From AC-32 sp036265535 (lineage in GTDB: Bacteria; Actinomycetota; Thermoleophilia; Gaiellales; Gaiellaceae): a DNA stretch of 64,000 nt. Position 1 is the first letter of the stretch. Each line of letters begins with the position of its first letter. This document shows positions 16,288-26,223 of the stretch, in pieces. Both the position numbers and the translations under genes were made by a program. The notes beneath the pieces were generated by a model. It did no database searches. It saw only the letters and a list, made by a program, of their open reading frames with translations, and had not been told where the DNA came from. The DNA is taken from the NCBI GenBank assembly GCA_036265535.1, contig DATAOV010000040.1, positions 21,784 to 85,783 of the forward strand, read 5' to 3'.

Positions 16288-17286
16288 ATGACGAGGGTCG
16301 CCGTCGACGCGATGGGCGGCGACAGAGCGCCCGAAGAGGTCGTCGCAGGCGCGCTCGAGGCGGCGGGCGACGGCATCGAGCCGATCCTCTTCGGCCCGGT
16401 CGGCCTCGAGACCGGCGGGCTCGAGCTCGTCGCGACGACGCACGTGATCGGCATGGACGAGAAGCCGGCCGAGGCCGTTCGCGGCAAGCCGGACAGCTCG
16501 CTCGTCGCGGCCTGCCACGCGGTGGGCGACGGCAACGCCGACGCGGTGGTCTCGGCGGGGAACACCGGCGCGATGCTGGCGGCCTGCTTCCTCGAGCTGC
16601 GCCGCCTGCCTGGCGTGGCGCGCCCTGCGATTGCGGTCGTGATCCCGGCCCAGCGCGGCCCGTCGGTGCTGATCGACGCAGGCGCGAACGCCGACGCGCG
16701 GCCGGAGCACCTACTCCAGTTCGCGCACATGGGCTGCGTGTTCGCCGAGGACGTCCTCGAGGTGAGCGACCCGCAAGTCCGCCTGCTCTCGATCGGCGAG
16801 GAGCCGGAAAAGGGCAACCAGCTGACGCTCGAGGCGCACGCCCTCTTGGCCGGCGACGACGGCCTCCGCTTCGCCGGGAACACCGAGAGCCGCGATCTCC
16901 TGCTCGGCACCGCCGACGTCGTCGTCTGCGACGGCTTCACCGGCAACGTCGTTCTCAAGCTGACGGAAGGAACCATCAAGACCGTGCTCGAGGAACTGCG
17001 CGAAGAGATCGTCGCGAGCCGGCGCGGGCGCATCGGGGGCCTGCTCGTCCGGCCGGCCGCGCGCGGGCTGCGGCAACGGCTCGACCCCGAGACCTACGGC
17101 GGCGCCTACCTGCTGGGTCTCCGCGGGCTCGCGGTGATCGCCCACGGCAACTCGTCGCGCCGCGCGATCGCGAATGCGATTCGGCTCGCCGCCAGGGGCG
17201 TAGAGCACGATGTCGTCGGCAAGCTCGCGCAGCGTCTTCCGGAAAGAGTGTTAGCATCCGCGCGCTCTGAAGCCCCCGGCAAGTGA
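16288..17286 (+). CDS. plsX: Phosphate acyltransferase PlsX
   Basis: A 332-residue PlsX protein. It has the N-terminal VAVDAMGGDRAPEEVV, AVVSAGNTGAMLA near residue 90, LIDAGANAD, LLSIGEEPEKGNQLT, ADVVVCDGFTGNVVLK and the C-terminal GGAYLLGLRGLAVIAHG. The enzyme converts acyl-ACP to acyl-phosphate for phosphatidic acid synthesis. The acpP gene follows directly, giving it its substrate carrier. The ATG follows the dispersed repeat with no clear ribosome binding site. Length and motifs are normal. Confidence 0.96.
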   Translation: MTRVAVDAMGGDRAPEEVVAGALEAAGDGIEPILFGPVGLETGGLELVATTHVIGMDEKPAEAVRGKPDSSLVAACHAVGDGNADAVVSAGNTGAMLAACFLELRRLPGVARPAIAVVIPAQRGPSVLIDAGANADARPEHLLQFAHMGCVFAEDVLEVSDPQVRLLSIGEEPEKGNQLTLEAHALLAGDDGLRFAGNTESRDLLLGTADVVVCDGFTGNVVLKLTEGTIKTVLEELREEIVASRRGRIGGLLVRPAARGLRQRLDPETYGGAYLLGLRGLAVIAHGNSSRRAIANAIRLAARGVEHDVVGKLAQRLPERVLASARSEAPGK

Positions 17287-17292
17287 GGTGAA

Positions 17293-17538
17293 ATGGCAGC
17301 GTCACGAGAGGAAGTGTTCGAGCGGGTCAAGGAAGTCCTGACGGAACAGCTCGGAGTCGACGAGAACGAGGTCACGGAGGATGCCTCGTTCCAGGAGGAC
17401 CTCGACGCAGATTCACTCGATCTCGTGGAGCTGATCATGGAGCTGGAGGACCAGTTCGGGATCAAGATCTCGGACGACGACGCGCAAAAGATCCAGACCG
17501 TCGGGCAGGCCGTCGACTACGTCTCCACGCACCAGTAG
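17293..17538 (+). CDS. acpP: Acyl carrier protein
   Basis: An 81-residue acidic four-helix carrier. The phosphopantetheine attachment serine is Ser41 in the DADSLDLVELIMELEDQFG motif. GAGGTG precedes the ATG. It serves fatty acid and phospholipid synthesis with PlsX upstream. The order plsX-acpP-rnc is widely conserved. Confidence 0.97.
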   Translation: MAASREEVFERVKEVLTEQLGVDENEVTEDASFQEDLDADSLDLVELIMELEDQFGIKISDDDAQKIQTVGQAVDYVSTHQ

Positions 17539-17569
17539 CCGCGCACCGGGCGGTCGGCCCGAGGAGCTG

Positions 17570-18232
17570 ATGACGCTCATCGACCGGCTGCCGGAGGAGT
17601 TGCTGGAGAACGTCTTCACGCACAGTTCCTGGGCGCCCGATCGCGCGTCCTCGTACGAACGACTCGAGTTCCTCGGCGACAGCGTCCTGGAACTCGCGAT
17701 TGCGCGTGCGCTGTACGAGCGCTACCCCGACTCCTCGGAGGGCGGGATGGCCAAGATCCGTTCGCACGTGGTCTCCCGCGCAAGCTGCGCGATCGTCGCG
17801 CGGGAAATCGGGCTTGGGAAGCGGCTGGCCGAGAAGGGCGCCGAGCTCGCGCCGTCGGAAGAGCTCGAGCGGCTGGCGCGCAACCGGAACGTCCTGGCGG
17901 CGCTGCTCGAGGCGTCACTCGCGGCGCTGTACCTCCAGCATGGGTTCGAGCCGATTCGCGAGGCCGTGGTGGCGGCGTTCGACGGCCGCATCACCTACGC
18001 GCTGACGACGCACGTCGACCACAAGACGGAGCTGCAGGAGGAGCTGGCCCGCCAGGGGCGTCAGGTCGCCTACAACGTGCTCGACGTCCAGGGGCCGCCG
18101 CACGACCGCACCTTCACCTGCGCCGCGATGATCGACGGCGAGGAGACCGGCGTCGGCACGGGGCGCTCGAAGAAGGACGCCGAGCAGGCTGCGGCGGGCG
18201 AGGCGCTCGCCCGCCTTCGGCAAGCCGCTTGA
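17570..18232 (+). CDS. rnc: Ribonuclease III
   Basis: A 220-residue RNase III. The catalytic signature ERLEFLGDSVLELA is near residue 30 (E33 and D37), the second acidic cluster is LEASLAALYLQHG near residue 110, and a C-terminal double-stranded-RNA-binding domain starts near residue 148 (DHKTELQEELARQ) and ends with GRSKKDAEQAAAGEAL. GAGGAG precedes ATG 17570. The enzyme processes rRNA precursors and structured mRNAs. Confidence 0.97.
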   Translation: MTLIDRLPEELLENVFTHSSWAPDRASSYERLEFLGDSVLELAIARALYERYPDSSEGGMAKIRSHVVSRASCAIVAREIGLGKRLAEKGAELAPSEELERLARNRNVLAALLEASLAALYLQHGFEPIREAVVAAFDGRITYALTTHVDHKTELQEELARQGRQVAYNVLDVQGPPHDRTFTCAAMIDGEETGVGTGRSKKDAEQAAAGEALARLRQAA

Positions 18233-18285
18233 ACGCGGCTGCCCGAGGCGATTGAGTGCACCAGTTCCCAGTCAGAGGAGGCTCG

Positions 18286-18582
18286 ATGGACATGTACGTG
18301 ATCCTCCGCCGCAGCGGCTGGAGCTCGCCCGAGGAGCTCCAGGAGGCGGCGGCCCGCTCCAGTCAGGTCGGCGACGAGGAGATGTCGGACGACATCCGCT
18401 GGATCCGCAGCTACGTCCTCGAGGAGGACGGCGGCTCGGTGGGCACGGTCTGCATCTACCAGGCCACCAGCCCGGAGAAGGTTCGAGAACACGCGTCTCG
18501 GGCAGGTCTCCCTGCAGACGAGGTCATCAAGGTCGTGGACACGGTGCTGGTCAGGCCGGATCCCGAGCCCGCGGCCGCCTGA
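18286..18582 (+). CDS. DUF4242-like small protein
   Basis: A 98-residue cytoplasmic protein with the ferredoxin-like pattern of the DUF4242 family (MYVILRRSGW at the start, IRWIRSYVLEEDGGSVGTVCIYQA in the middle, HASRAGLPADEVIKVVDTVL at the end). Actinobacterial relatives include small metal-binding proteins. AGGAGG precedes ATG 18286; a second ATG lies two codons on. It is followed closely by a DUF1059-like gene. The function is not known. Confidence 0.8.
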   Translation: MDMYVILRRSGWSSPEELQEAAARSSQVGDEEMSDDIRWIRSYVLEEDGGSVGTVCIYQATSPEKVREHASRAGLPADEVIKVVDTVLVRPDPEPAAA

Positions 18583-18593
18583 GAGGAGAACTC

Positions 18594-18752
18594 ATGGCGA
18601 AAGCGATCAACTGCGCGTGCGGCGAGACGATTCGCGGCGAGACCGAGGACGAGGTGCTCGACAACGCCGAGGAGCACGTCCGGGAAAAGCACGCCGACAT
18701 GGCCAACCAGTTCCCGCGCGAGACGCTGGCCGGGATGGTCGTCGACGAGTAG
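18594..18752 (+). CDS. DUF1059-like small protein
   Basis: A 52-residue protein with the DUF1059 pattern: a Cys pair (CACG) near the start, GETEDEVLDNAEEHVREKH, and an acidic C-terminus. GAGAGGAG precedes ATG 18594. It lies 11 bases after the DUF4242-like gene and probably shares its transcript. The family is of unknown function and may bind metal through the Cys and His residues. Confidence 0.8.
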   Translation: MAKAINCACGETIRGETEDEVLDNAEEHVREKHADMANQFPRETLAGMVVDE

Positions 18753-18789
18753 TGACTGTCGGGCGGGCGGCGCTATCCGCGTCGCTCGC

Positions 18790-18795
18790 TAGCCT
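18790..18795 (+). promoter_or_regulatory. -10 TAGCCT, leaderless smc
   Basis: TAGCCT lies 9 bases before GTG 18805. Confidence 0.55.
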
Positions 18796-18804
18796 CCCGC
18801 CCGC

Positions 18805-21399
18805 GTGCACCTGCGAGAGATCAAGCTGCGCGGCTTCAAGTCCTTCCCGGAGGCGGTCGAGGTTCGGCTCGAGCCCGGGGTGGCTGTCGTGGTCGGGCCG
18901 AACGGCTCCGGCAAGTCGAACGTCGCCGACGCCCTGCTCTGGGCCTCCGGGAGCCTGAGCCCGAACGAGCTGCGGGCCGAGAAGCCCGACGACGTGCTCT
19001 TCGCGGGCTCGCCCGGCCATTCGCCCGCCGATTACTGCGAGGTCGAGCTTCTCTTCGACAACGAGGACGGAGCGCTGCCCGAGCTCGACTTCAGCGAGAT
19101 CTCGATCGCCCGCCGGCTACACCGCGGCGGCGAGGGCCAGTACCTGATCAACCGCGCGGCCGTGCGGAGGACCGATTTGGTCGAGCTGCTCGCCGACGTG
19201 GGTCTCGGCGGCAGCCACGGCTCCGTGATCAGCCAGGGGAAGGTGGAGGAGATCCTCGGGAGCAAGCCGGAGGAGCGCAGGGCGCTGATCGAGGACGCGG
19301 CCGGCCTCGGCAAGTTCAAGCGCCGCCGCCACCGCGCGGAGCTGAAGCTCGCGCGGGTGCAGGTCCAGGTCGAGCGCGCACGCGATCTCGAGGCCGAGGT
19401 GAAGGCACGGCTGCGCCCGCTCGCGCTGCAGGCGACCGCGGCCGAGCGCGCCGAGAAGCTGCGCTGGGAGATCGCCGGCCTGCGCGCCCGCATGGCCGAG
19501 CTCGACCTGGCGGAGATCGACGAGCGGTTCGGCGAAGTCGAAGAGCGGAGGGCTGCCGCGGCGCTCGAGCGCAAGCGCACCGACGAGCGGCTCGAAGCGC
19601 TGCTGGCCGAGCGCAACCGCGTCGAGGAGGAGCTGGCGGCCGCCGCCGGGCGCGGCGAGGGCGCGACCTCCGCGCTCTACCGCCTGCGCAGCGGTGCCGA
19701 GCGGCTCGAGCTGCGGCGCGAGGCCGCGCTCGAGCTCGCCGAGCGGCTGCGGGCGGAGCCGCTGCTGCCGCGGTCGCAAACCAACCCGGAGCGCGAGGCC
19801 TTGCACGACCAGGCGCGGCTCACCCGCGAGCGGCTTTCGGCCCTCGAGCATTCACTCGCCGAGCGCGAGGGCCTGCCCCCGGCGGCGCGGGCGCTTGCGG
19901 AGGAGGGAGAGAAGTTGGCACTCTCGCTGCTCGAGGTCGAGGCCGGCTACGAGCGTGCTGTCGCTGCTGCGCTGGCGGGGCGCGCGGCAGCGGTGATCGC
20001 ACCCGACGCGGAGGCCGCTCTCGGGCTCGTCGATCGGGCACGCGACGCGGGCCTCGGAGACCTGGGCCTGCTCGTGCCGCCGCGCGGCGAGGGCACGCGT
20101 GTGCCGCGGCCCCCGCTCGAGGGCGCGCGATCGCTCGCCGACCACGTGCGGCCACGGCCCGGCGGGGAGCGGGTCGCCGCGCTGCTCGTCGACGTCTGGC
20201 TTGCGGAGCCGACCGACTTGGCCCGCGCGCAGGGCGGCGTGCTCGTCACGCGAGAGGGTCATTGCTACGACGCCGACCGCGGCGAGCTCTGGTTCTCCGG
20301 CGAGACGGCGGAAGCGGTCCTGCTCCAGCTCGATGCCCGCCGCCGTGCCCTCGCGCAGGAGGTCGAGGACCTCGAGCGCCGGGCCGAGGAGCTTCCGGCG
20401 GAGGCGCCGCCGGTGCCGCTCGAGCCGCTGGCGGTTCTCGCCGGGCGGCTGGCGGCCACGTTGGCGGGCGCCGCACTGGCTGTAGAGCGCTTCGAGGCTC
20501 CCTTCCGCGCTCGCGTGGATGCCGGGGCCACGAAGGCCGGCGAGCTGGCCGCGGAGCTGCGCCGGCTCGGGGGCGAGGAGGCCGAGGTCAGGCGCATCAC
20601 CGCCGAGGCAGGTGAGCGCTCGGGCGCGATCGACGTCGAGCGCGCGCGCCTCGAGGCCGAAGCGGGCGAGGCGCGGCGCCGTCTCGAGGCGGCCGGAGCG
20701 GAGCCAGGCGAAGGAGACGACCGAGATGAGCTGTCGGCCCGGATCGAGCGGCTCGAGCGCCGTCGCGAGACGCTCGGGCAGGTCAACCCGCTCGCCAAGG
20801 AGGAGTACGAGCACGAGAAGGAGCGGCTGACGGAGTTGGCCGACCAGCGCGACGACCTGGAGGCGAGCCTGAAGGAGCTGGAGGAGCTCCGCGCCGAGCT
20901 CGCGGAGACGGTCGAGCGCCGCTTCGACGAGACCTTCGCGGCGGTGAGCGCCCACTTCGAGGAGGTCGCCTCGACGCTCTTCCCCGGCGGCCACGGGCGC
21001 CTGAGGCTGACCGAGCCCGACGAGGAGGCCCCGGAGAGCGAGCCCGGGGTCGAGATCGAGCTGCGCCCCGTCGGCAAGCGGGTCACGCGACTCTCGCTCC
21101 TCTCGGGCGGCGAGAAGGCCCTCGGTGCGATCTCGTTCCTGTTCGCCCTCTTCCTTGCGCGGCCGTGCCCGTTCTACCTCCTAGACGAGGTCGAAGCCGC
21201 GCTCGACGACGCCAACATCGGCCGCTTCGTCGAGCTGCTGCGCCGCTACTCGGCGCGCGCCCAGTTCATCGTCGTCACCCACCAGAAGAGGACGATGGAG
21301 GCCGCGGATATCCTCTACGGCGTGACCATGGGCGGCGACGGTGTCTCACAGATCGTGTCGCGCCGCCTGCCGCGCGAAGCCGCTCACGCCGCTGCGTGA
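18805..21399 (+). CDS. smc: Chromosome segregation SMC protein, short arms
   Basis: An 864-residue SMC ATPase, notably shorter than the usual 1150-1200. The head motifs are complete: Walker A GPNGSGKSN (31-39), Q-loop in VISQGKVEEI (141-150), ABC signature LSGGEK (about 766), and Walker B FYLLDEVEAALDD (about 790), followed by the switch His in VTHQK. The hinge lies near 355-500 (GYERAVAAALAGRAAAVI). The N-terminal coiled-coil arm is therefore only about 180 residues and the C-terminal arm about 220. SMC organises and segregates chromosomes with ScpA and ScpB, which are not in this window. Its stop overlaps ftsY, a conserved neighbour. Confidence 0.93.
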   Translation: MHLREIKLRGFKSFPEAVEVRLEPGVAVVVGPNGSGKSNVADALLWASGSLSPNELRAEKPDDVLFAGSPGHSPADYCEVELLFDNEDGALPELDFSEISIARRLHRGGEGQYLINRAAVRRTDLVELLADVGLGGSHGSVISQGKVEEILGSKPEERRALIEDAAGLGKFKRRRHRAELKLARVQVQVERARDLEAEVKARLRPLALQATAAERAEKLRWEIAGLRARMAELDLAEIDERFGEVEERRAAAALERKRTDERLEALLAERNRVEEELAAAAGRGEGATSALYRLRSGAERLELRREAALELAERLRAEPLLPRSQTNPEREALHDQARLTRERLSALEHSLAEREGLPPAARALAEEGEKLALSLLEVEAGYERAVAAALAGRAAAVIAPDAEAALGLVDRARDAGLGDLGLLVPPRGEGTRVPRPPLEGARSLADHVRPRPGGERVAALLVDVWLAEPTDLARAQGGVLVTREGHCYDADRGELWFSGETAEAVLLQLDARRRALAQEVEDLERRAEELPAEAPPVPLEPLAVLAGRLAATLAGAALAVERFEAPFRARVDAGATKAGELAAELRRLGGEEAEVRRITAEAGERSGAIDVERARLEAEAGEARRRLEAAGAEPGEGDDRDELSARIERLERRRETLGQVNPLAKEEYEHEKERLTELADQRDDLEASLKELEELRAELAETVERRFDETFAAVSAHFEEVASTLFPGGHGRLRLTEPDEEAPESEPGVEIELRPVGKRVTRLSLLSGGEKALGAISFLFALFLARPCPFYLLDEVEAALDDANIGRFVELLRRYSARAQFIVVTHQKRTMEAADILYGVTMGGDGVSQIVSRRLPREAAHAAA

Positions 21400-22349
21400 C
21401 CCGTAGCTGGGCGGAGCTGCTCGGCGACGAGGCCGCCGCGCCGGAGCCTTCCGACGAGGGCCAGGGCTTCTTCTCGCGCCTCCGCGACTCGCTGGGGAAG
21501 AGCCGCCGCGCGCTGACCGAGGAAATCGCGGTCGCTGCCTTCGATCCAGGCGACTCGGCCTCCTGGGAGCGCCTCGAGGAGGCGCTGATCGCCGCCGACG
21601 TCGGCGTGCCCGCGACGGCGGAGCTCGTCCAGCGGCTGGAGGCTCGCGGCGAGACCACGGAGCTGGCCACGGCGTTACAGGAGGAGATCGCGAGGCTGCT
21701 CGGCGAGCCCGCGCGGCTGGAGGTAGGCGCACGCCCGGCGGTGATCCTCGTCGTCGGGGTCAACGGGACCGGTAAGACGACCACGATCGGGAAGCTCGCG
21801 GCGAAGCTCGACGAGCACGGTCGCTCGGTGCTCGTCGCGGCCGCCGACACCTTCCGCGCCGCGGCGGAGGAGCAGCTCGAGATCTGGGCGCAGCGGGCGA
21901 ACGCGGACTTCGTAGGCTCCGAGCGCGGCGGCGACCCGGCAGCGGTCGCATTCGACGCGATCGCTGCGGCCGAGTCGCGGGGGCGAGACGTGGTCGTCGT
22001 GGACACCGCCGGCCGGCTGCACACGCAGGCCAACCTGATGGAGGAGCTGACGAAGGTGCGCAGGGTGATCGGCCAGCGCCTCGAAGGCGCTCCGCACGAG
22101 ACGCTGCTCGTGATCGACGCGACCACCGGGCAGAACGGCCTCCAGCAGGCGCGCCTGTTCAGCCAGGCCGTGGAGGTGACCGGGATCGCGCTCACGAAGC
22201 TCGACGGCTCGGCGAAGGGCGGGATCGCAATCGCGATCGCCCACGAGCTCGGCCTGCCGGTGAAGCTGATCGGGATCGGCGAGAGCCTGGACGACCTCAG
22301 GCCCTTCGATCCCGACGACTTCGCCGCTGCACTTGTCGGCGCGCCCTAG
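21396..22349 (+). CDS. ftsY: SRP receptor FtsY
   Basis: A 317-residue SRP GTPase. It has a short acidic N-terminal segment, the four-helix N domain (residues about 20-105), and the G domain with GVNGTGKTTTIGKLA, DTFRAAAEEQLE, DTAGRLHTQANLMEEL, LTKLDGSAKGG and the closing IGIGESLDDLRPFDP. It receives ribosome-SRP complexes at the membrane. GTG 21396 overlaps the smc stop (GTGA). Its partner ffh is 1.3 kb downstream. Confidence 0.96.
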   Translation: MTRSWAELLGDEAAAPEPSDEGQGFFSRLRDSLGKSRRALTEEIAVAAFDPGDSASWERLEEALIAADVGVPATAELVQRLEARGETTELATALQEEIARLLGEPARLEVGARPAVILVVGVNGTGKTTTIGKLAAKLDEHGRSVLVAAADTFRAAAEEQLEIWAQRANADFVGSERGGDPAAVAFDAIAAAESRGRDVVVVDTAGRLHTQANLMEELTKVRRVIGQRLEGAPHETLLVIDATTGQNGLQQARLFSQAVEVTGIALTKLDGSAKGGIAIAIAHELGLPVKLIGIGESLDDLRPFDPDDFAAALVGAP

Positions 22350-22361
22350 CGTCATGGAAGC

Positions 22362-22988
22362 TCAGGCGAGCATGCGCTCGAGCGCCCGCCGGCCGCCTTT
22401 CAGGATCGGCTCGCCGTGTGAGACCAGCACTCGTTCGACCGGCAGATCCAAGAGCGGCAACAGCGACTTCCGCAGCTCCGCCTGACCTGTCGAGTCGGGC
22501 AGCCAGGAGTCGGGGCAGAGGCGCAGGCCGCCGCCCTCCGCGCCGAGGATGACGTCGCCCGGCACGATCGCGTGGCAGCCCGGGAGCCAGTAGACGACCT
22601 CGGTGCTACGGGCGGTCGCGAGAGCCTCCACGCCTCCCGGGAGCGCATCGCCCGGCCCGAAGAGGTCGGTGGCGACTCCCGTCCGCCGCTCGATCGGCGC
22701 CCGAGCCCGGCGCGGGGCCCAGAGCCGTCCGCCGTAACGCTGCACGACCTCGGCGGCGCTCCGCGCGTGCCAGAAGATCGTGATCAGGACGTGGACCGCG
22801 CCGCCCGTACGGGCGACGTCCCGGTCGAGCGCGCGCCAGAACTCGTCGGCGTCCGCGGCGGGAACGAGCGGGTCGATCAGCACCACCGAGTCGGGGGTCT
22901 CCCAGTAGACGCTGCCGACCTCCTGCTTCCACTCCTCGTGCCAGGCCGTCCAACGCCAGAGCCCGGAGCCGATCTCGCGGACTTCCAC
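22362..22988 (-). CDS. MBL-fold-like protein lacking the metal motif
   Basis: A 208-residue protein with the outline of a metallo-beta-lactamase fold: SVVLIDPLVPA near residue 34, a strand LITIFWHARSAAEV near 69, LPGCHAIVPGDVILG near 135, and VLVSHGEPIL at the end. The canonical HxHxDH metal motif is replaced by FWHARSA, so only one of its histidines may remain. It may be a non-hydrolytic member or bind metal differently. GTG 22988 follows TAGGCT at leaderless spacing. It is convergent with ftsY. Confidence 0.72.
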   Translation of the reverse strand: MEVREIGSGLWRWTAWHEEWKQEVGSVYWETPDSVVLIDPLVPAADADEFWRALDRDVARTGGAVHVLITIFWHARSAAEVVQRYGGRLWAPRRARAPIERRTGVATDLFGPGDALPGGVEALATARSTEVVYWLPGCHAIVPGDVILGAEGGGLRLCPDSWLPDSTGQAELRKSLLPLLDLPVERVLVSHGEPILKGGRRALERMLA

Positions 22989-22995
22989 GGCGCAA

Positions 22996-23001
22996 AGCCT
23001 A
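22996..23001 (-). promoter_or_regulatory. -10 TAGGCT, leaderless MBL-like gene
   Basis: Read on the minus strand, TAGGCT stands 7 bases before GTG 22988. Confidence 0.5.
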
Positions 23002-23006
23002 GAGCG

Positions 23007-23213
23007 CTAGCGCTCGACTGCGAACGCGATGTCGACGGTGGTGCGGTACTGGGAGATGTGGTCGTCCTCGACTATGGCGCTCATCGAGACCACGTGTGCG
23101 CCGCTGATCCCGCGCACCGTCTTCGACGCCTCCTGAACCGCAGCGTCTGCAGCCTTGGCGAAGCTCTCCGGTGAGCTGCCGATGATCGTGATCACCTTGG
23201 CGATGTCTGCCAT
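23007..23213 (-). CDS. Dodecin family flavin-binding protein
   Basis: A 68-residue dodecin: KVITIIGSSPESFAKAADAAVQEAS at the start, then the second strand and the C-terminal YRTTVDIAFAVER. Dodecins form hollow dodecamers that store or buffer flavins and, in some species, coenzyme A. AAAGGAG precedes ATG 23213. It follows the truncated YihY gene on the same strand with a 14-base gap. Confidence 0.92.
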   Translation of the reverse strand: MADIAKVITIIGSSPESFAKAADAAVQEASKTVRGISGAHVVSMSAIVEDDHISQYRTTVDIAFAVER

Positions 23214-23227
23214 GTCGCTCCTTTCGG

Positions 23228-23593
23228 TTATCTGGCGATTCCGAGAATCCCGAGCACGCCGCGCTGGCCCTCCGTCGCGTCCTCGCGTAGTGGCTCGTCC
23301 AGCTCGACGCCCACCAGGAAGATGATCGCCGATGTGTAGACGTAGCCGCTCAGGACGAGGAAGACGGTGAGGTTCCCGGCGGCCGTCTTGACCTGCGGCT
23401 CGATCCCAGGCGCCAGCATCTTCTCCCAGACCCGCTCCTGACCCAGCGCGCCGAGGAGGGTGAGCCCGAGCAGCGTCAGCGGCACGAGCGCCTTCAGTAC
23501 CGAGAAGGCCGCCGCGCTCGCGTGATCGAGGAGCGCGTGCTTCGCGAACAGGTCGATCCAGAGCTTCACGAACTTGCGCAGACGGGCGGCCAC
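23228..23593 (-). pseudogene. Internally deleted YihY/BrkB family membrane protein
   Basis: A 121-residue frame that begins like the YihY/BrkB family (KLWIDLFAKHALLDHASAAAFSVLKALVPL) and ends like it (NLTVFLVLSGYVYTSAIIFLVGVELDEPLRE). It is under half of the usual 270-300 residues. The central membrane region, about 150 residues, is missing without a frame break. It could be a functional mini-protein, but an in-frame deletion remnant is more likely. The GTG start at 23593 has no clear promoter or ribosome binding site. It is divergent from ffh. Confidence 0.6.
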
Positions 23594-23637
23594 GGTGCTC
23601 GCCTACCCCGGTACCGGGGGGCTGGAAACCGCGGCGC

Positions 23638-23643
23638 TACACT
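23638..23643 (+). promoter_or_regulatory. -10 TACACT, leaderless ffh
   Basis: TACACT is 8 bases before GTG 23652. Confidence 0.6.
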
Positions 23644-23651
23644 GGCTGGCC

Positions 23652-25043
<1,392 letters not shown>

Positions 25044-25047
25044 TCGT

Positions 25048-25293
25048 TTGGCCGTCAAGCTCAGGCTGACCCGCGTCGGGTCGAAGAAGAACCCCGTCTA
25101 CCGCATCGTCGCGGCCGATTCGCGCTCCCCGCGCGACGGCAAGTTCATCGAGATCGTCGGTCGCTACAACCCGCAGACCGACCCGTCGACGATCGAGTTC
25201 GACGAGGCGAAGGTGAAGGACTGGCTCTCGAAGGGAGCGCAGCCGAGCTCCACGGTGCAGCGCCTCTTGAAGGCCAAGAACTTCGATGGCTGA
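25048..25293 (+). CDS. rpsP: 30S ribosomal protein S16
   Basis: An 81-residue S16: AVKLRLTRVGSKKNPVYRIV, SPRDGKFIEIVGRYNP and VKDWLSKGAQPSSTVQRLL. The start is TTG 25048, 7 bases after GGAGG, which replaces the usual ATG. It opens the conserved rpsP-khpA-rimM-trmD run and ends inside the start of khpA by 8 bases. Confidence 0.96.
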   Translation: MAVKLRLTRVGSKKNPVYRIVAADSRSPRDGKFIEIVGRYNPQTDPSTIEFDEAKVKDWLSKGAQPSSTVQRLLKAKNFDG

Positions 25294-25516
25294 GATCGTG
25301 GAGTACCTAGCGCGGCGGCTCGTGGACGAGCCGGACGCGGTCCGGGTCGAGGAGATCGACCGTGAAGGCGCGACGGTGCTCCAGCTGTATGTGGCCCGGG
25401 ACGACGTCGGCAAGGTGATCGGCCGGCAGGGCAGGATCGCACGGGCGCTGCGCACGGTCGTCCGCGCCTCGGCGGCGCGCGAGGACCGGCGCGTGCTGCT
25501 CGAGATCATGGAGTAG
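25286..25516 (+). CDS. khpA: KH-domain RNA-binding protein KhpA
   Basis: A 76-residue single KH domain with the GKVIGRQGRIARALRTVV motif containing the GxxG loop. It follows rpsP with an 8-base overlap, the standard position of this gene. KhpA binds RNA, and in Gram-positive bacteria it works with KhpB in envelope and division control. Confidence 0.94.
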   Translation: MAEIVEYLARRLVDEPDAVRVEEIDREGATVLQLYVARDDVGKVIGRQGRIARALRTVVRASAAREDRRVLLEIME

Positions 25517-25524
25517 CCGGCGCC

Positions 25525-26223
25525 TTGCGCGTCGCGGCGCTCTACGACGTCCACGGCAACCTCCCGGCCCTGGAGGCCGTGCTCGTCGATCTCGAGCGGG
25601 AGGGCGTCGACGCGATCGTCTTCGGCGGCGACCTGACCTGGGGCCCGCTGCCGGCTGAGACGTTGTCGCTCGCGCGCTCGATCGAGCGCGCGCGTTTCGT
25701 CCGCGGAAACTGCGACCGCGACCCCGACGAGTGGGAGCGGTCGTGCCTCGCCGAAGAGGAGGTCGCTTTCTTGCAGACGCTGCCGGTGACGCTCGAGCTG
25801 GACGGCGTCCTCTACTGCCACGCGACCCCGCGGAGTGACGAGGAGGTCGTCACCCCGGCAACCTCCGATGAGCGACTCGCGGCGATCCTCGCGGGCGTGG
25901 AGCAGCAAACGGTGGTGGCCGGTCACACGCACATGCAGCAAGACCGGCGCCTCCCTGATGTGCGTTTCGTGAACGCGGGAAGCGTCGGCCTACCGTACGA
26001 GGGCGAGGTTGCCGCCTTCTGGGCGCTCCTGGCCGACGGCGACGTCGAGCTGCGCATGACGCCCGTCGATCGCGGGCGCATCGAGCGAATGCTGCGCGAG
26101 AGTCGCTGGCCGCCTGCCCCCGAGATCCTGCGTGAGAACGTCCTGCAGGTCGTCTCGAGAGAGCAGGCGATCGCCGAGCTCGAGGGCTCGGCGCACGCGA
26201 CGCTCGTCACTCCGCCCGAATGA
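25525..26223 (+). CDS. Calcineurin-like metallophosphoesterase (YfcE type)
   Basis: A 232-residue phosphoesterase. All metal-binding motifs are present: YDVHGNLPALEA at the N-terminus, VFGGDLTWGPLP near residue 32, RGNCD near 60, CHATPRS near 96, and VAGHTHMQQ near 132. The TTG start at 25525 places the first strand at residue 2. The gene overlaps rimM by 4 bases, an insertion in the standard rpsP-rimM order. The substrate (phosphodiester or phosphomonoester) is unknown. Confidence 0.88.
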   Translation: MRVAALYDVHGNLPALEAVLVDLEREGVDAIVFGGDLTWGPLPAETLSLARSIERARFVRGNCDRDPDEWERSCLAEEEVAFLQTLPVTLELDGVLYCHATPRSDEEVVTPATSDERLAAILAGVEQQTVVAGHTHMQQDRRLPDVRFVNAGSVGLPYEGEVAAFWALLADGDVELRMTPVDRGRIERMLRESRWPPAPEILRENVLQVVSREQAIAELEGSAHATLVTPPE

